A DNA stretch of 64,000 nt, taken from assembly GCA_005281725.1 (NCBI GenBank), contig SSBO01000003.1:10165251-10229250 (forward strand), written 5' to 3'. The notes beneath the pieces were generated by a model. That model did no database searches. It saw nothing but the letters and a program-made list of their open reading frames with translations, and was not told the DNA's origin. The position numbers and the translations under genes were made by a program. Shown here piece by piece: positions 39,168-50,739 of this stretch. Within the stretch, counting starts at the first letter, position 1. Every line of letters begins with the position of its first letter. The stretch comes from Wuchereria bancrofti. Taxonomy: Eukaryota > Nematoda > Chromadorea > Rhabditida > Onchocercidae.

Positions 39168-40192
39168 ATGAACAAACTTTTAATAGTTTTTGGCTTAATA
39201 ATTCTTTTTGCCACACCACTTTATGCAAAACAATCAAATGAAGAGGAAGAAGAGGTAACTTTCTTCAATTTAATTTATCAATTATTTAAATTACTAACCT
39301 GAAAAAAAACATTAAAGAAAGTATAACTAAAATACAATAAAGAGAGGAAGAAAGGTTCAGAAATAGGATGAAAATGCGATGGCTAAGAAGAAATTTGTTC
39401 CAAAACGGAAGCGTAATTTACGTGAATGAAAGTGTCAATGATTTCAGATGAGTAACGAAGAGGAAAAAGAGAACGGAAGTAAAGAGGAAGAGGATGAAGA
39501 AGACTATAGTGAAGAGGAAGAGGAGGATGAAGAAAAGAATGAAAGTGGGGAGAAAGAGGATGAAGAAGAAGGAAGTAGAAGTAAAGAGGAAGAGGAGGAT
39601 GAAGACGAGGATGGTGGTGAAGAGGATGAGGATGAAAAAGAAAACGAGGATGATAGTGAAGAGAGAGAAGAATATACGGCTAAAGGAGAATTCGTTAAAA
39701 CTGACGGCAAGCAAGTGGTTTTGTTATTTCAGTAGTTTGAACTTCTGACAATTTTACGAGGATTTTTAGTTCTTAGCCATAAATAATTCCCGCCTTTCCG
39801 TGGTATAATCGAAGCTCATTTTAGCCCTTTTTATTTACTTTGAAATATTTTCGTTATATTAATTTAAGCACTCATTCAATTCTGCTGTGTTTCACTTCAT
39901 TTTATTTCAGGAAGAAACAATGTGATTCTCACGTAGCTTGCTATGATCAACGTGAACCACAAGCGTGGTGCATATTAAAAGAGAATCAGTCTTGGACGTA
40001 AGCACGTCTCAATTATTTTTATTAAAAAATTAGATGAGAATTTTCGGTGATTTGAGAACGTTCTGTTGTAGAGACAAAGGTTGTTTCTGCGATGAAAAGA
40101 GACATTTGTGCGTTATGGAACGGAAGAATGGCGGTAAATTGGAATATGCGTATTGCGCGCCTGCAAAGGATTGGAAGTGTTCGTACGATTGA
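39168..40192 (+). CDS. ALT-family (abundant larval transcript) secreted protein
   Basis: Four exons: 39168-39254, 39448-39710, 39911-39997, 40072-40192, about 185 residues. Three parts are visible: a signal peptide (residues 1-20, ending LYA), a highly acidic domain of about 85 residues made almost only of Glu, Asp, Lys, Ser and Gly, and a C-terminal domain of eight cysteines (QC, AC, WC, GC, FC, LC, YC, KC). The words VKTD, ACYD, SWTDKGCFC and YAYCAP are characteristic of filarial ALT/SLAP proteins, which are abundant in the glands of infective larvae, secreted, and studied as vaccine antigens. Their biochemical function is unknown. Intron 2 needs a GC donor (GCAAGT at 39,711) to reach the conserved frame. 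A GT donor at 39,717 with a poor acceptor at 39,913 is the alternative. The acidic exon is where copies in other filariae vary most in length. Confidence 0.9.
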
Positions 40193-41517
40193 TAATAACC
40201 TACGATATCCATTTTTTATTTTAATATTTCAATTCCTTTTAGCAGCTAGCAATGTTTGCTGTGCACTTTAACTTTTATTCAATATAATCTTCTAAATGAA
40301 ATGATATGTAAACATACAAAAAAACAGTGTCGACGATAATTCGAAGGAAATAAACTAATATCAATTTCTTATCAACTGATATCAATGATAGTCCAAAGAA
40401 AAATCTAATCTTAGTTCAGCGCAAATGATACCCCAATAATTGATTTATGTCCAAACCAAACATATTAATAGTATTAGTCATTTCATCCTTTTGTAACTTT
40501 CCGCCCTTTTCATTCTTTTCTGTTTCACTTTTTATTTGCTTGGAAACTGACCGTCCGTTTGATATGAATCAAATCATTAACTTCTTAAATCAATCAGATC
40601 ATTAACTTTTAGTATGGCTTAAATCATTTTTAGTTTTCACAGGAAATACAAGAGTCTATCAGCTGTCACAAAGTTTCAATACCAAGAATTACGGATTCGA
40701 ATTCCGAAAAAATACTTTCATCCGTATGATCCAGTGTTTTGAATCGTTCGTTTCTGAGCTTAATTTGCAAATCATAAGTTAATTTTGCTACTTTATAAAT
40801 TAATTACAGCAATTACTGACAGTGTCGTTTCTTGAACATTATTCAACTTTTGACAATCTGTACTTTGAGAGTTTGCAAAAGTGCGTTATTTCTTAATAAA
40901 AATTAAAATGTTAGCAATTTTAAAGTGCACAAACAGTATAATATGAAAACATGGAATCAGATTAAACTCATATATCATTCTGAAATCTGTGAGTAGTGAT
41001 TACACCTTGAATCAACTCTGTTAGTTCAGTTTTTATTCAATGAATATGTTAGAATTCGATATCACTAATATAAAATATAATTATTAAAGCAATTGAATTT
41101 ACTTTTAATATGTTAATCTAAAGCAAAAAATATTTTTAGATATGGCAAATGAAAAAGTTTATTTTAATATTTCATTTTAAACATATAAATATTAGCAAAA
41201 AATTTATTAAAATTAAACTGATCATATTAGTGAGAATTTCAAGCAACTATTATGCCCGCCTGTCAATGGTATAATCGGACTAGTCAATTATCACGGCATA
41301 TGTCAAAAGTTTGAGGGGAATCAAATGCATATAGCATATTTTAATTAAAAAATCGAAATTATGGCAAAAGCAATTCGACAGATAAGCATGCAGGAAGTCA
41401 CTAAGTTTCAGAAATGATTTCAGCTAATAAAATTATAAAAAGAGTCAAATTTAGATCTTAAAAGATATTGCCCTTCTCTTTTATACTTCAGGCTACTATC
41501 ACCTGTCATGCTACCTG
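40193..41517. other. intergenic DNA with receptor-flank remnants
   Basis: The stretch near 40,725-40,800 resembles the DNA 5' of the receptor genes (see the shared element at 44,005). 41,190-41,517 is the 3' flank of receptor A and has a diverged counterpart at about 45,430-45,780. A word at 41,254 (CCCGCCTGTCAATGGTATAA) resembles one in ALT intron 2 at 39,789. No coding frame. Confidence 0.55.
40745..40795 (-). promoter_or_regulatory. orphan copy of the receptor 5' element
   Basis: TCTGAGCTTAATTTGCAAAT followed by CATAAGTTAATTT matches the element 5' of receptor A (44,005) and the decayed copy (46,425). No receptor exon is found next to it, suggesting a deleted family member. Confidence 0.5.
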
Positions 41518-43772
41518 TCACATTGCTACATCATTTGTCTCAATATGTTGAATAGTAACCTTATTTTTTAACAATCCAATTCTCAATCTCAACCAGCCAT
41601 ATAAATGATATTTTATGATATTACGCGATTGCCTACTGTAAATGAAATGAATAGTAGGCAGTATGGCACAACTGAAGATGATGAAGCAATTTATGAAAAT
41701 CCTCGTTGGAATATCAGCTTCGTCGCCGAAAATACTACAGACAATTGGAAGGAGAAATATAAAAACAATGATTTCAATTTCCAATACACCACAATGCCAT
41801 GCAGCCTGAACTAACATCGACCATTCATAATGATGAATTTTTGCTGCATTTTTTTCATGTTTGGAATGTGTAACTCCTGAAGATATTAAATTGATTGATG
41901 GAATCAGTTAAGATTGATGAAAAATTTTTAGAGATTTAATAAACTTTATAGATTTTTGAAATGATTTTTGAAACGATTAACAGATCTTACTAACACATAT
42001 TATGACGAAAGATAAAAATAATTTGGTAGTACAAACTTAGATCTTGATTATTATTTATAGAAATAATTTAGTAGTACAAACCTTGATCTTGATTGTCATT
42101 TATTTTAAAATGCGTTTTGCGACGTATATTGTAGAATATGGCAATTTGCATAAGGAACATAACGTTTGGTATGGACAAGGCCCAAAAATTACGTATCCTA
42201 AAAGAATAATAAACAAATAGTTGTTTTAATCCAATTTAAACTAATTACAACAGCAAAGTGGTAAAAATGAAATGTCAAGTTCAACAGAAAAATTTTTCAT
42301 TAACATCAAATTCTTAAGCATGAATGGAAAAAAATGAAAAAAATTGGGAAAATTTGCGATCTAGTGATCTAAAGTTTAAATTTTAAACTTAAGGTTTAAT
42401 GAAAATTATAATAATGATATTAAGAGGTAACCTCCACCAAACCATGCTTTCATCTGTTCCTTCACAATCTGGATCCCATTTCAAGTTTGAGACAATGAAT
42501 ATTCTGAAGCAAAGGTGAAAATCGAAAAATGTGGGCACTGAAAATCCAAATTGTTATGAAATTTCTAATTGTGTTAAAGAATGGCAAAAAATACAAGAAT
42601 TAATAAATTCAAATGTGTATGAATCAGCTTTGATGAAATCCGATTTCTAAACTTTAATTGTTTAAAGGATATAAATTTATTGTTTGAAAAAAAAAAGAAA
42701 ATGGTTTGATGATATAGCAATGAATCATACCAAAAGCTGATAACCACATGAAAGCGATTAGAAAATACAATTTTTTTGATTCGAAAAACGAGCAATATTT
42801 CGGTAAAATTAGCACCACAAAGCGATTCACTGTCAACAAAAATGAAAAATGGAGGATAGAAAAGAATGAAAAAGTATCGAAAGCTGAGAATGCGCGGTTA
42901 AGCCGTATCGTTTCATTTACTAAAACATAAACAAATTAGATATTTAAAAAAAATTTTTTCTTTTCTTTGCTTGAAATTGTTGAAATTGTTTTAAAAAAAA
43001 AAAATCCTGACAATGAAGAAAGCATTGTTTAAATGTGATACAGAATGCATGCTTCGAAATTTCTAATTCAATTTTTTTAAATTTTTGATCATGATAGAAT
43101 TTTATAGTAGAGTTTGTTGTTGGAAGACATTTGATATAACTTATTTAACATGCAAAAGTAACCATATATCATTTATTATTACTTTCAGTGTCCGTTCCTC
43201 GAGAATATATGGAAATAATTGTTATTGGTTATTTTGTAATTATTATTAGAAGTTGAGCATATTTGCTACATTTCACTAGCAACAATCACCCTTTTTCAAT
43301 ATCATCTTTTGAACTCTTTTCAATCACTCTTTTCAATATTTTCTTTTTTTTTCAATGTCATCTGTTTATTTAAATCAATATTTTAGCTGGTATCAAAATA
43401 AATGATGTTTGAGAAATGTAAGTAAAACAAATTCTTACCATATGAACTGTTTTTAGCAGTTAATATTTCAGGTAAAACAACAACCATTTGTGGAAGAAAA
43501 ATCATGAAATTAGAAATAATCAGTTGTAATGCAATAAAAACAAATTCACGACTGTAATGATTGTATTTTCCTTTACAGAATAATACGATAACCATTAGTG
43601 TATTAATACTAATACCGTAAAATATGAAAATGGTAAAAAGTACAAATGCAACAAATTTTGCAGTCTTGTGATTCTCATCCCTTATGTCAAATACATCTGT
43701 CACATTTATTTTTTGACAATTACAGGGTAATATCAGAAATAATACAATAATACAGTGTAAGCGAGCCAACAT
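41518..43772 (-). CDS. receptor A: nematode seven-transmembrane receptor (Srx-like)
   Basis: Five exons in transcript order: 43772-43439, 42919-42731, 42537-42432, 42197-42121 (or 42124), 41876-41518; about 354 residues, no internal stop. A signal-peptide-like N-terminus (residues 1-19) is followed by a short lumenal segment with an NVT site, TM1 and TM2 in exon 1, TM3 with the TVNRF end (in place of DRY) and TM4 in exon 2, an extracellular Cys/Trp-rich loop in exon 3, TM5 in exon 4 and TM6-TM7 in exon 5. It resembles nematode chemoreceptor-type rhodopsin-superfamily GPCRs, perhaps Srx, but no ligand can be inferred. The exon 4 donor is eroded: where receptor B has C-GTAAAC, A has C-GCAAAA. 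A GT three bases earlier (42,123) also keeps the frame. The pair A/B is clearly a recent duplicate in opposite orientation. Confidence 0.78.
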
Positions 43773-45429
43773 TTTGTTAATTGCTTAAAATTTCAGCTTA
43801 CTGAAATACAAATTGACAAAATTTGCAAGTTTGAATTAGAGAAATAGTAAATGTGATCGATGGTGAAAGGTTATTGCAATTTTAAGAAGCGTTTGTAATA
43901 TTTGAGATTTCCATTCTCTTTGCTATTTTATGGAAACTGCCAATAATAATAATATCACAGCTACTTGCTTATATCCGTAGGATCAAATACTTGCAACAAT
44001 TTTTACTGAGCTTAATTTGCTAATTATAAATTAACTTCATTATTCAACCAATTTCATTTTTATAACAATTTATTTTCTTTGTTTCGTATGTCTCTCAGAA
44101 GTAATTAATCAGTTATGACGATATAAGGCAAAATAAATTAACGGCGACATGAATGAGGTGAAAATCGCTGTTTTACCGTATCCTTCCGTATCGCCCCAAA
44201 GTATCTTTACCGTATCTCTTCAAATCGCTACCTGAAAATGTAATTTGAAGAATTTCTATACCACTGAAGTAGAGCGAACTTTCCTGGATGATTTTGCAAT
44301 TAGCAATTGTTCCTTTTAGCTATTTGAAAAATATTTGTTAATTACGTAGTTTATTTGTTCGTCTGAGATAATCTTCGTCACTTAAACGTAACGTGTTCAT
44401 CAACGTGGTTGTTAATTTCGTTACGTATTTGCCATTAAGCTTATAACATTCGTTCAATAGCAACAAAAAAACTCGCCAAATTTTGTATTGATAAATTAAC
44501 TTAAGTATTTGAAAAGATAATAAATTATAAATTTATGAAAAATCAACCACAATCATTTTGAATCGATTGAATGAAAAGTGGTAATTGAGATCCCGGTAAA
44601 TTCCTATATTCAACTAATAATTATCTTTTTTAACTCAATTTGTCCAATTTGATGTAAATAAATTACTTAATCAGTTGATTCTTTTTTGGATGGTTTAAAC
44701 ATGAAAAAAATTATATTTGTTGTGAAATTGAGGAATTCATGAGATAAGCAATCAAAACCCATTGATAGAAAATTAAAAAAAAAAGGAAAAATAATGATTC
44801 ATTTCATTTTGGTAACAAAAGCTTTTCCGAAAGTTTGAATTGCTATTGGCGTTAGTGCTCCTGAACGGTATCATTTTTACTGATTATCAGAAATGTACTA
44901 CTGAAATAATGTTGTATTGGAGGAATTGAATTTAAGTAAGATAACGAATTTTCAATCTATTTTCATTTACGCAATAACTGACTGATTGTTTTCAATTTAT
45001 TTCATTTTATATCGCCACGATTGGTTGATTTTTTTTTTCTAATCCATAATTTGCTTGCAGTGTTGTTTTTCAATACTAAAAATCTTGATAACCTACGCTT
45101 TCGTGTGGTTTCAAAAATGTGACATTTCTCAAGGAATAGTGAAATTATTACTGGAATTATAAAAGCAAAAGAGTACCAATACAACAAGAACATTAAAGTC
45201 ATAAATAATTTTGATTTAAATTAGTTTTTTTCACAAATTTATTTTTATTTTAATTAATATGCCAAAATTCGATGTTACCGATGTATCAAAAGGTAAGAAA
45301 TATGATTTTCAAAACAGTTTAGCAGAATTTAGGACCATTAATAACAATAATAAATACAACGCTGTTAAGTTAAAAATGTTTTTGAAAATTAGGAATAACA
45401 AAGCTCACTGAACCCTTCTTTTCAACCGT
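43773..45429. other. 5' flank of receptor A and intergenic DNA
   Basis: It contains the shared 5' element at 44,000-44,045 and otherwise AT-rich DNA. The 66-codon minus-strand frame 45,002-45,202 is hydrophobic at its start but matches no receptor exon and is not called. Confidence 0.55.
44000..44045 (-). promoter_or_regulatory. shared receptor 5' element, about 230 bp before the receptor A ATG
   Basis: ACTGAGCTTAATTTGCTAAT followed by TATAAATTAA. Related copies lie at 40,750 and 46,425 in the same orientation, and inverted near 47,955-47,980 before receptor B (CATGCAAAATTAAGCTCAGAG). Conservation in otherwise diverged non-coding DNA suggests either recent duplication or a promoter element; the core resembles the ATGCAAAT octamer of POU proteins. 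Confidence 0.5.
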
Positions 45430-46520
45430 ATAAATTTTCGCAAAAAATTCATTGAAATTAAACTGTTCATATTAGTGAGAATTTTAAGTAGTTATTTTTC
45501 TAAGTTCCATTTAAATGTATCAGTGCAATAACAGAATTGATTAGTTATGATTAGTTATATGCCAAATTGAACAAAATTGAATGTATACGAACTAAAAAAT
45601 GAAATTGTGCACAAAGCAATTTCACAGCTAAATCTAAATGCTTCATGTGAAATTCATCATGTTTTAAAAACAGATTTCAATTGTGAGTCAAATTTCCACT
45701 CTCAAAAATATTTTCAAACTTCAGACTATTACTCTTATCATTACTTGAGTAGCGACCATATTTTTTAATCGAAAAAATTTCAATCAGAATGAGTGGCAGA
45801 AAGTTAAAAATATTATTCCAACTTTTAAGATATCATTAAGGAAATTTTAAGAAATTTTTTTTTCCAAATTATTTTAAATCAAGAAAACTTTTTTTTTTCA
45901 CAATACCATGCAACCTAAATTAATATCGATCATTCGTAATAATGAATTTTTACTGCATTTTTTTTTTATATCTTTCAGTGTAAAATTTCAAAACGAACTT
46001 CGAGGCCATCAGTAGATCATATTAATAATTTTTATTATAATGAAAGGAAGAAATAATTTCATAGTAAAAATTTTAATTTTAATTGCTATTTGTTGCAAAA
46101 TGACGAATGATGAACAAATAATTACCTTGAATCCACTGGAATTCACTGTAAAATAGGGTAGCGACAAAGCAGCTGCGTGATTAGAGTAAAATTTCTTGAT
46201 TATCAGTAAATTTTTAAAATATATTTAAAACCAGATGATGCTTTGGTGCAACACGAATGCAAAAACTTTGCTATGAAAATTTATTAAAATGTGAAAATTT
46301 TAGTATCAGCGAAAGTAATATCAGCAATAATGCAATAATAATGCAGTGTTAACGAGCTAACTCTATTCTATTAATTATTAATCTTTGAAATTTGTATGAT
46401 CATTTGAATTGCTCATTTTTGAACTCAATTTGCAAGCTATGAGTTAGTTTCATTATTCAGTTAATTTAATTTGTATGGCAATTTATTTTCTGTGTTACGT
46501 AAGTCTTCCGAAAATAATCA
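45430..46520 (-). pseudogene. decayed receptor copy with flanks
   Basis: The block matches receptor A and its flanks in order. 45,430-45,780 corresponds to the 3' flank 41,190-41,517. 45,895-45,970 corresponds to the start of exon 5 (the reverse strand reads NAVKIHYYE, then a stop where A has a Trp codon and B an Arg codon). 46,030-46,110 resembles A intron 4. 46,315-46,370 corresponds to the start of exon 1 with a broken ATG region. 46,425-46,520 corresponds to the 5' flank. Exons 2-4 and the TM6-TM7 part are deleted or unrecognisable. Residual open frames such as 45,577-45,768 are not genes. Confidence 0.7.
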
Positions 46521-48241
46521 CTCAATTACAATAAATAAATTGATTTTTTATTATTTTATTATTAATTTGTAAAAGAAAGTAAATTAAACACACTGTTACT
46601 ATTAAATGTTTTTAATATATCATTTCAATTTTTTAATAATCAATAGAAATAAGAACTGTTCAGTACGACGTAGTTCAAACTTTCTGAGAAGCCTTTATCA
46701 CTGATTGACTTTTGACTTCTCAAATGAAATGATTCAATTATGTTTCCCATTTTTTCCACTAACAGATTTTAATTTATAAAAGTAATGAATGCCTAACTAT
46801 GGATTATGGTAAGTAATTGATTCTAAAAATTTCTTACCGCTCTTCACGAATTATCAATTAACAAAGTCTCTCGATCTATCAGAACATATGATAGCACTGA
46901 TAAAGTCATACAGTATGATTAAAAATTCAAACAGTATATACGAGTGTTAGCTATACTAGTGATAACAACACTATCTCTGTTAACAATACTTTCATTCGAT
47001 TGACTCATAGCTTAATAAATTCTAATATATTAATAAATTTTAACATATTAATAAATTAATAAAGTCCATAATAAAGAAAATGCTTTATTGAAATAACTTT
47101 TGTGCACTATTTTGTGTATTAAAATATTTTATGTATTACTTTCATATCGTGTAAAAGTTATTTTCCTTTTGTATTATAAAGATTGTTATTTAAGGAATGA
47201 AATAAAACAATTTTGGTAAAAAAAATTTTTTTTTGCAGTTAGTTACATACAGTACCACAACGGTGTTATGAAGGGTTTTTAATTCCTTTTTTTTCGTGCA
47301 ATAATATTCAAGGAAATGTCATATGAATAAAAGTGATTCTGATAAACTGCGATAATTGTGGAAGGAATATTTTTATAAACTGTGAATAAAAGAGAAATTT
47401 TTAAAATGAAATGCTATAACAATAATTTTCCGCTACTACTTAATTGTTTTGTACATTTTAATAGCTAAAAAAAAAATTCGATTATCAAATTGAAACTTTC
47501 AGTGCAATAATAAAAATAGTAAAGTTATGTTGCGAAAAAAAAAAGCTGTAAATTCACATAATACATTTGTAAATAAGCTTTTATACTGTTTCGTGAAGGT
47601 ATAAACAATACTATGTAATTAACAATTTTTTTTTTCTAAAATAATTGAAAGAATTCATTGCTTACTGTAAAAGTAGCCAAAAGAGTTGGTTCATCATTCA
47701 CTAACGTATAAATTGTTGAAATTATCAATGAAATCTAGAAATAGCATCTTAGGAAGATTAATTGAAAGTGGGACAGCAGCAAATTTTTCAATCTATTTCT
47801 TTTACATAATAATTAATTATTTATCAATTTTATTCTAATTTATATTTCGCATTTTGGTTGATTACTTCTGAAAGAGTTATATAGTGGGAAGAGGAAGAGA
47901 AATTACATATAAAATGAATTAGCTATAATAGTAGTAAAATCAATTTATCACATGCAAAATTAAGCTCAGAGAAGAGCAATTTAAAACACAAAATAAAAAC
48001 AATGACGAAAGCGAAACATTATTATTTGCAGTTTCCATGACAGTAGCAAAGGAAGCGGAAAAAACTCATTTTGCTGTCAAATTGTTATTGCTACGAAAAT
48101 AATTAACTGCATTTCTCATCATTAACGATTGCATTTTATCATTTAGAAATTTGAATCCACAAATCTTGGCAGCTATATATTTCGAAATTCTAAATTTTTC
48201 TTTTCACTAGTTTAAAATTCCTTTCTTTCTATTATACTAAA
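46521..48241. other. 5' flank of receptor B
   Basis: AT-rich DNA with two noteworthy pieces: the duplicated element at 46,960-47,215 and an inverted copy of the receptor 5' element near 47,955-47,980. No coding frame. Confidence 0.55.
46960..47215 (+). repeat. duplicated non-coding element, copy 1
   Basis: Words in order: CTCTGTTAACAATACTTTCATTCGA (46,975), TTTCATATCGTGTAAAAGTTA (about 47,140), then AAGATTGTTAT and GGAATGAAATAAAACA (47,195-47,212). It matches copies at 52,070-52,200 and 57,310-57,395, all on the same strand. Confidence 0.65.
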
Positions 48242-50504
48242 ATGCTATCACATTCATATTGTATAATTATATTATTTCTGCTATTACATTTAACATATCA
48301 GAGGAATATGCCAAATTCGATTGATGTAACAGATGAAAATCACAAGACTGTAAAATTTATAGCACTTCTACTTTTTATCATTTTCATACTTTACGGTATT
48401 ATAAGTAATACACTAATGGCTATCGTATTATTCTGTAAAGAACAAAGCAAACATTATAGTCGTGAATTTATTCTTATCACATCACAACTGATTATTTCTG
48501 ATTTGATAACTTTTCTTCCACAAATGGTTGTTGTTTTACCTGAAATATTAACTGCTAAAAACAGTTCATATGGTAAGAATTTGTTTTATTTGCATTTCTC
48601 AGATATCATTTATTTATTTTAGTATATCAGCTAAATATTAATTTAAATAATTTGTTTAAAAATAATATTGAAACAAAGAGATTGTCGCTAGTGAAATTAT
48701 TATTAAAATGCGCCACTTTTAATTCTTTATATCACTGATAATAATGAATAGTGAACAATTTGATATTTTTCATAAAAAAGCAAACATTGAAACTTTTCGA
48801 TTTTATTAAGCATAAATAATGAATTTTTCTACACTACATAAATTGTAACAAATATGTCCAAATGGCAAACTTGGAATGCAAAATTAAATCATTTTTTCCT
48901 GTCTTTTTTTTTAAATGAAAATTTTGAAATATGCATTTTATAGCACTTTTAAACATAAGTGATACCAGTTTATAAGGATTTTTTTTTTAAACTTTCATAT
49001 TTATTTGGATGATAATGTTTTCATTACAATAACAAAATTTTCTTTTATAACTAATATGTTTATGTTTTAGCGAATGAAACGACATGGATTAATTACTCAT
49101 TCTCAACTTTCAATACTTTTTCACTGTTTTCCATACTTCATTTTTCATTTCTATTAACGGTGAATCGTTTTGTGGCACTAATTTTACCAAAACATTACTT
49201 TTTTTTCGAGTCAACAAAGCTATATTTTATGATCGCTTTTGTTTGGTTGTCAGTTTTAGGTATGAATCATTAAAATATCATTCAAATAATTGCAAAAATA
49301 TTTTCGTTCAAATAATAATTCCTATTTTTTAGAAATAATTTATAAATTTGGCAATATCAAACATTCATAATTCTCCCTTAAATAGAAATTCAGTTATGAA
49401 CAATCATCTTTAAACACTATTCAGTTATACAATCATTGTATTGCAGATAAGATAGATTCTGGAAAAAAAAAAGCTAATTTTATCAAAATTGATTTATACT
49501 TGATAAATTTTTTGATTCTTATCAATTTTGCTGATATTTAATGCTAATTTTTAGCAATTACATTAGCCGATTTTTATTATTGCACCAGACGATTCCTTGT
49601 ATGGAGCTTAAGTTGGGGAGGAGATTGTGTAAAATCGGGTGAAATGGGCGATATATGGTGGAGGTTATCATTTAATATCACTTTTGTAGTTATTAATAAA
49701 ATTTTGAATTTTAGCCTGAAATTATTATGCTATGTGAATATATTTTATAAATTTTTTTTATAAATATTTTATAGAATTTTCTATTCTACAATAATCTATC
49801 AGCAACTTTTAATTAGATTCATGATTATTATTTTTTAATTTTTTTTTTAAATCATTTTTTAGGGTACGTTATATTTGGGCATTGTGTGTACCTAATATAA
49901 TGTTTATTATGTATATCGCAATATTTCACAGTATACGTCGTAAACGTAATTTTACAATAAATAGTAATCAAAGTTTCTATTACAAAATTATTCCTTCTTT
50001 TTACATACAATAAATGTAATTAATGTAATCTATTAACTGTTGAAAAGTTCATTTCGGAAATTTATACTTTATACTTTTGTTAAATCATAAATTATTTCTC
50101 TAATGATAAATTATTTCATAGTTAAAAATTAAGAAATATTTTTAGGAATTACAATAACATGTGCCAGACATGAAAGAAATGCAGTAAAAATTCGTCATTA
50201 CGAACGGTCAATGTTAGTTCAAGCTGCATGGCATTGTGGCGTATTGGAAGTTGGCATAATTATTTTTAACTTTTTACCACCAATTTTAATTAAATTTTTT
50301 AATCAGGAAGTTTATTTAGCATCAAGAATTTTCTTAAATTGTTTTATTTTATTTAGTTGCGCTCTATTGCCAACTGTACATTTCACTTACAGTAAGCAAT
50401 CGCGTAACATCATAAAACATCATTTATATGATTGGATACAATTTAGAATTGGACGGTTAAGAAATACGGCCACTATTCAAGGTGGAACACAAGCAGCGGT
50501 ATGG

Positions 50505-50507
<3 letters not shown>
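48242..50507 (+). CDS. receptor B: nematode seven-transmembrane receptor (Srx-like)
   Basis: Five exons: 48242-48572, 49071-49259, 49555-49663, 49863-49939, 50146-50507; about 355 residues, all junctions in phase with GT-AG introns. Signal peptide at about 1-20, NSS glycosylation site near residue 107, TM1 about 38-64, TM2 75-103, TM3 119-141 ending in TVNRF (142-144), TM4 160-180, a loop with two Cys and WW before TM5 (exon 4), TM6 and TM7 in exon 5, short cytoplasmic tail. Exon lengths are nearly those of receptor A (189 and 77 nt identical for exons 2 and 4). The stop codon TAG is the first unit of a long TAGA microsatellite, so the tail length is set by the repeat. Probably a chemosensory or peptide-type GPCR; ligand unknown. 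Confidence 0.82.

Positions 50508-50739
<232 letters not shown>

Noticed and set aside
39418..39714. Hydrophobic Phe/Leu-rich and Ser-rich minus-strand frames
   Set aside because: Antisense of the ALT acidic exon (GAR codons read backwards).
41605..41814. 69-codon + strand frame
   Set aside because: Antisense of receptor A exon 5, whose frame is supported by two paralogues.
45002..45202. Hydrophobic minus-strand frame as another receptor exon
   Set aside because: Does not match any of the five receptor exons and lacks in-phase splice sites.
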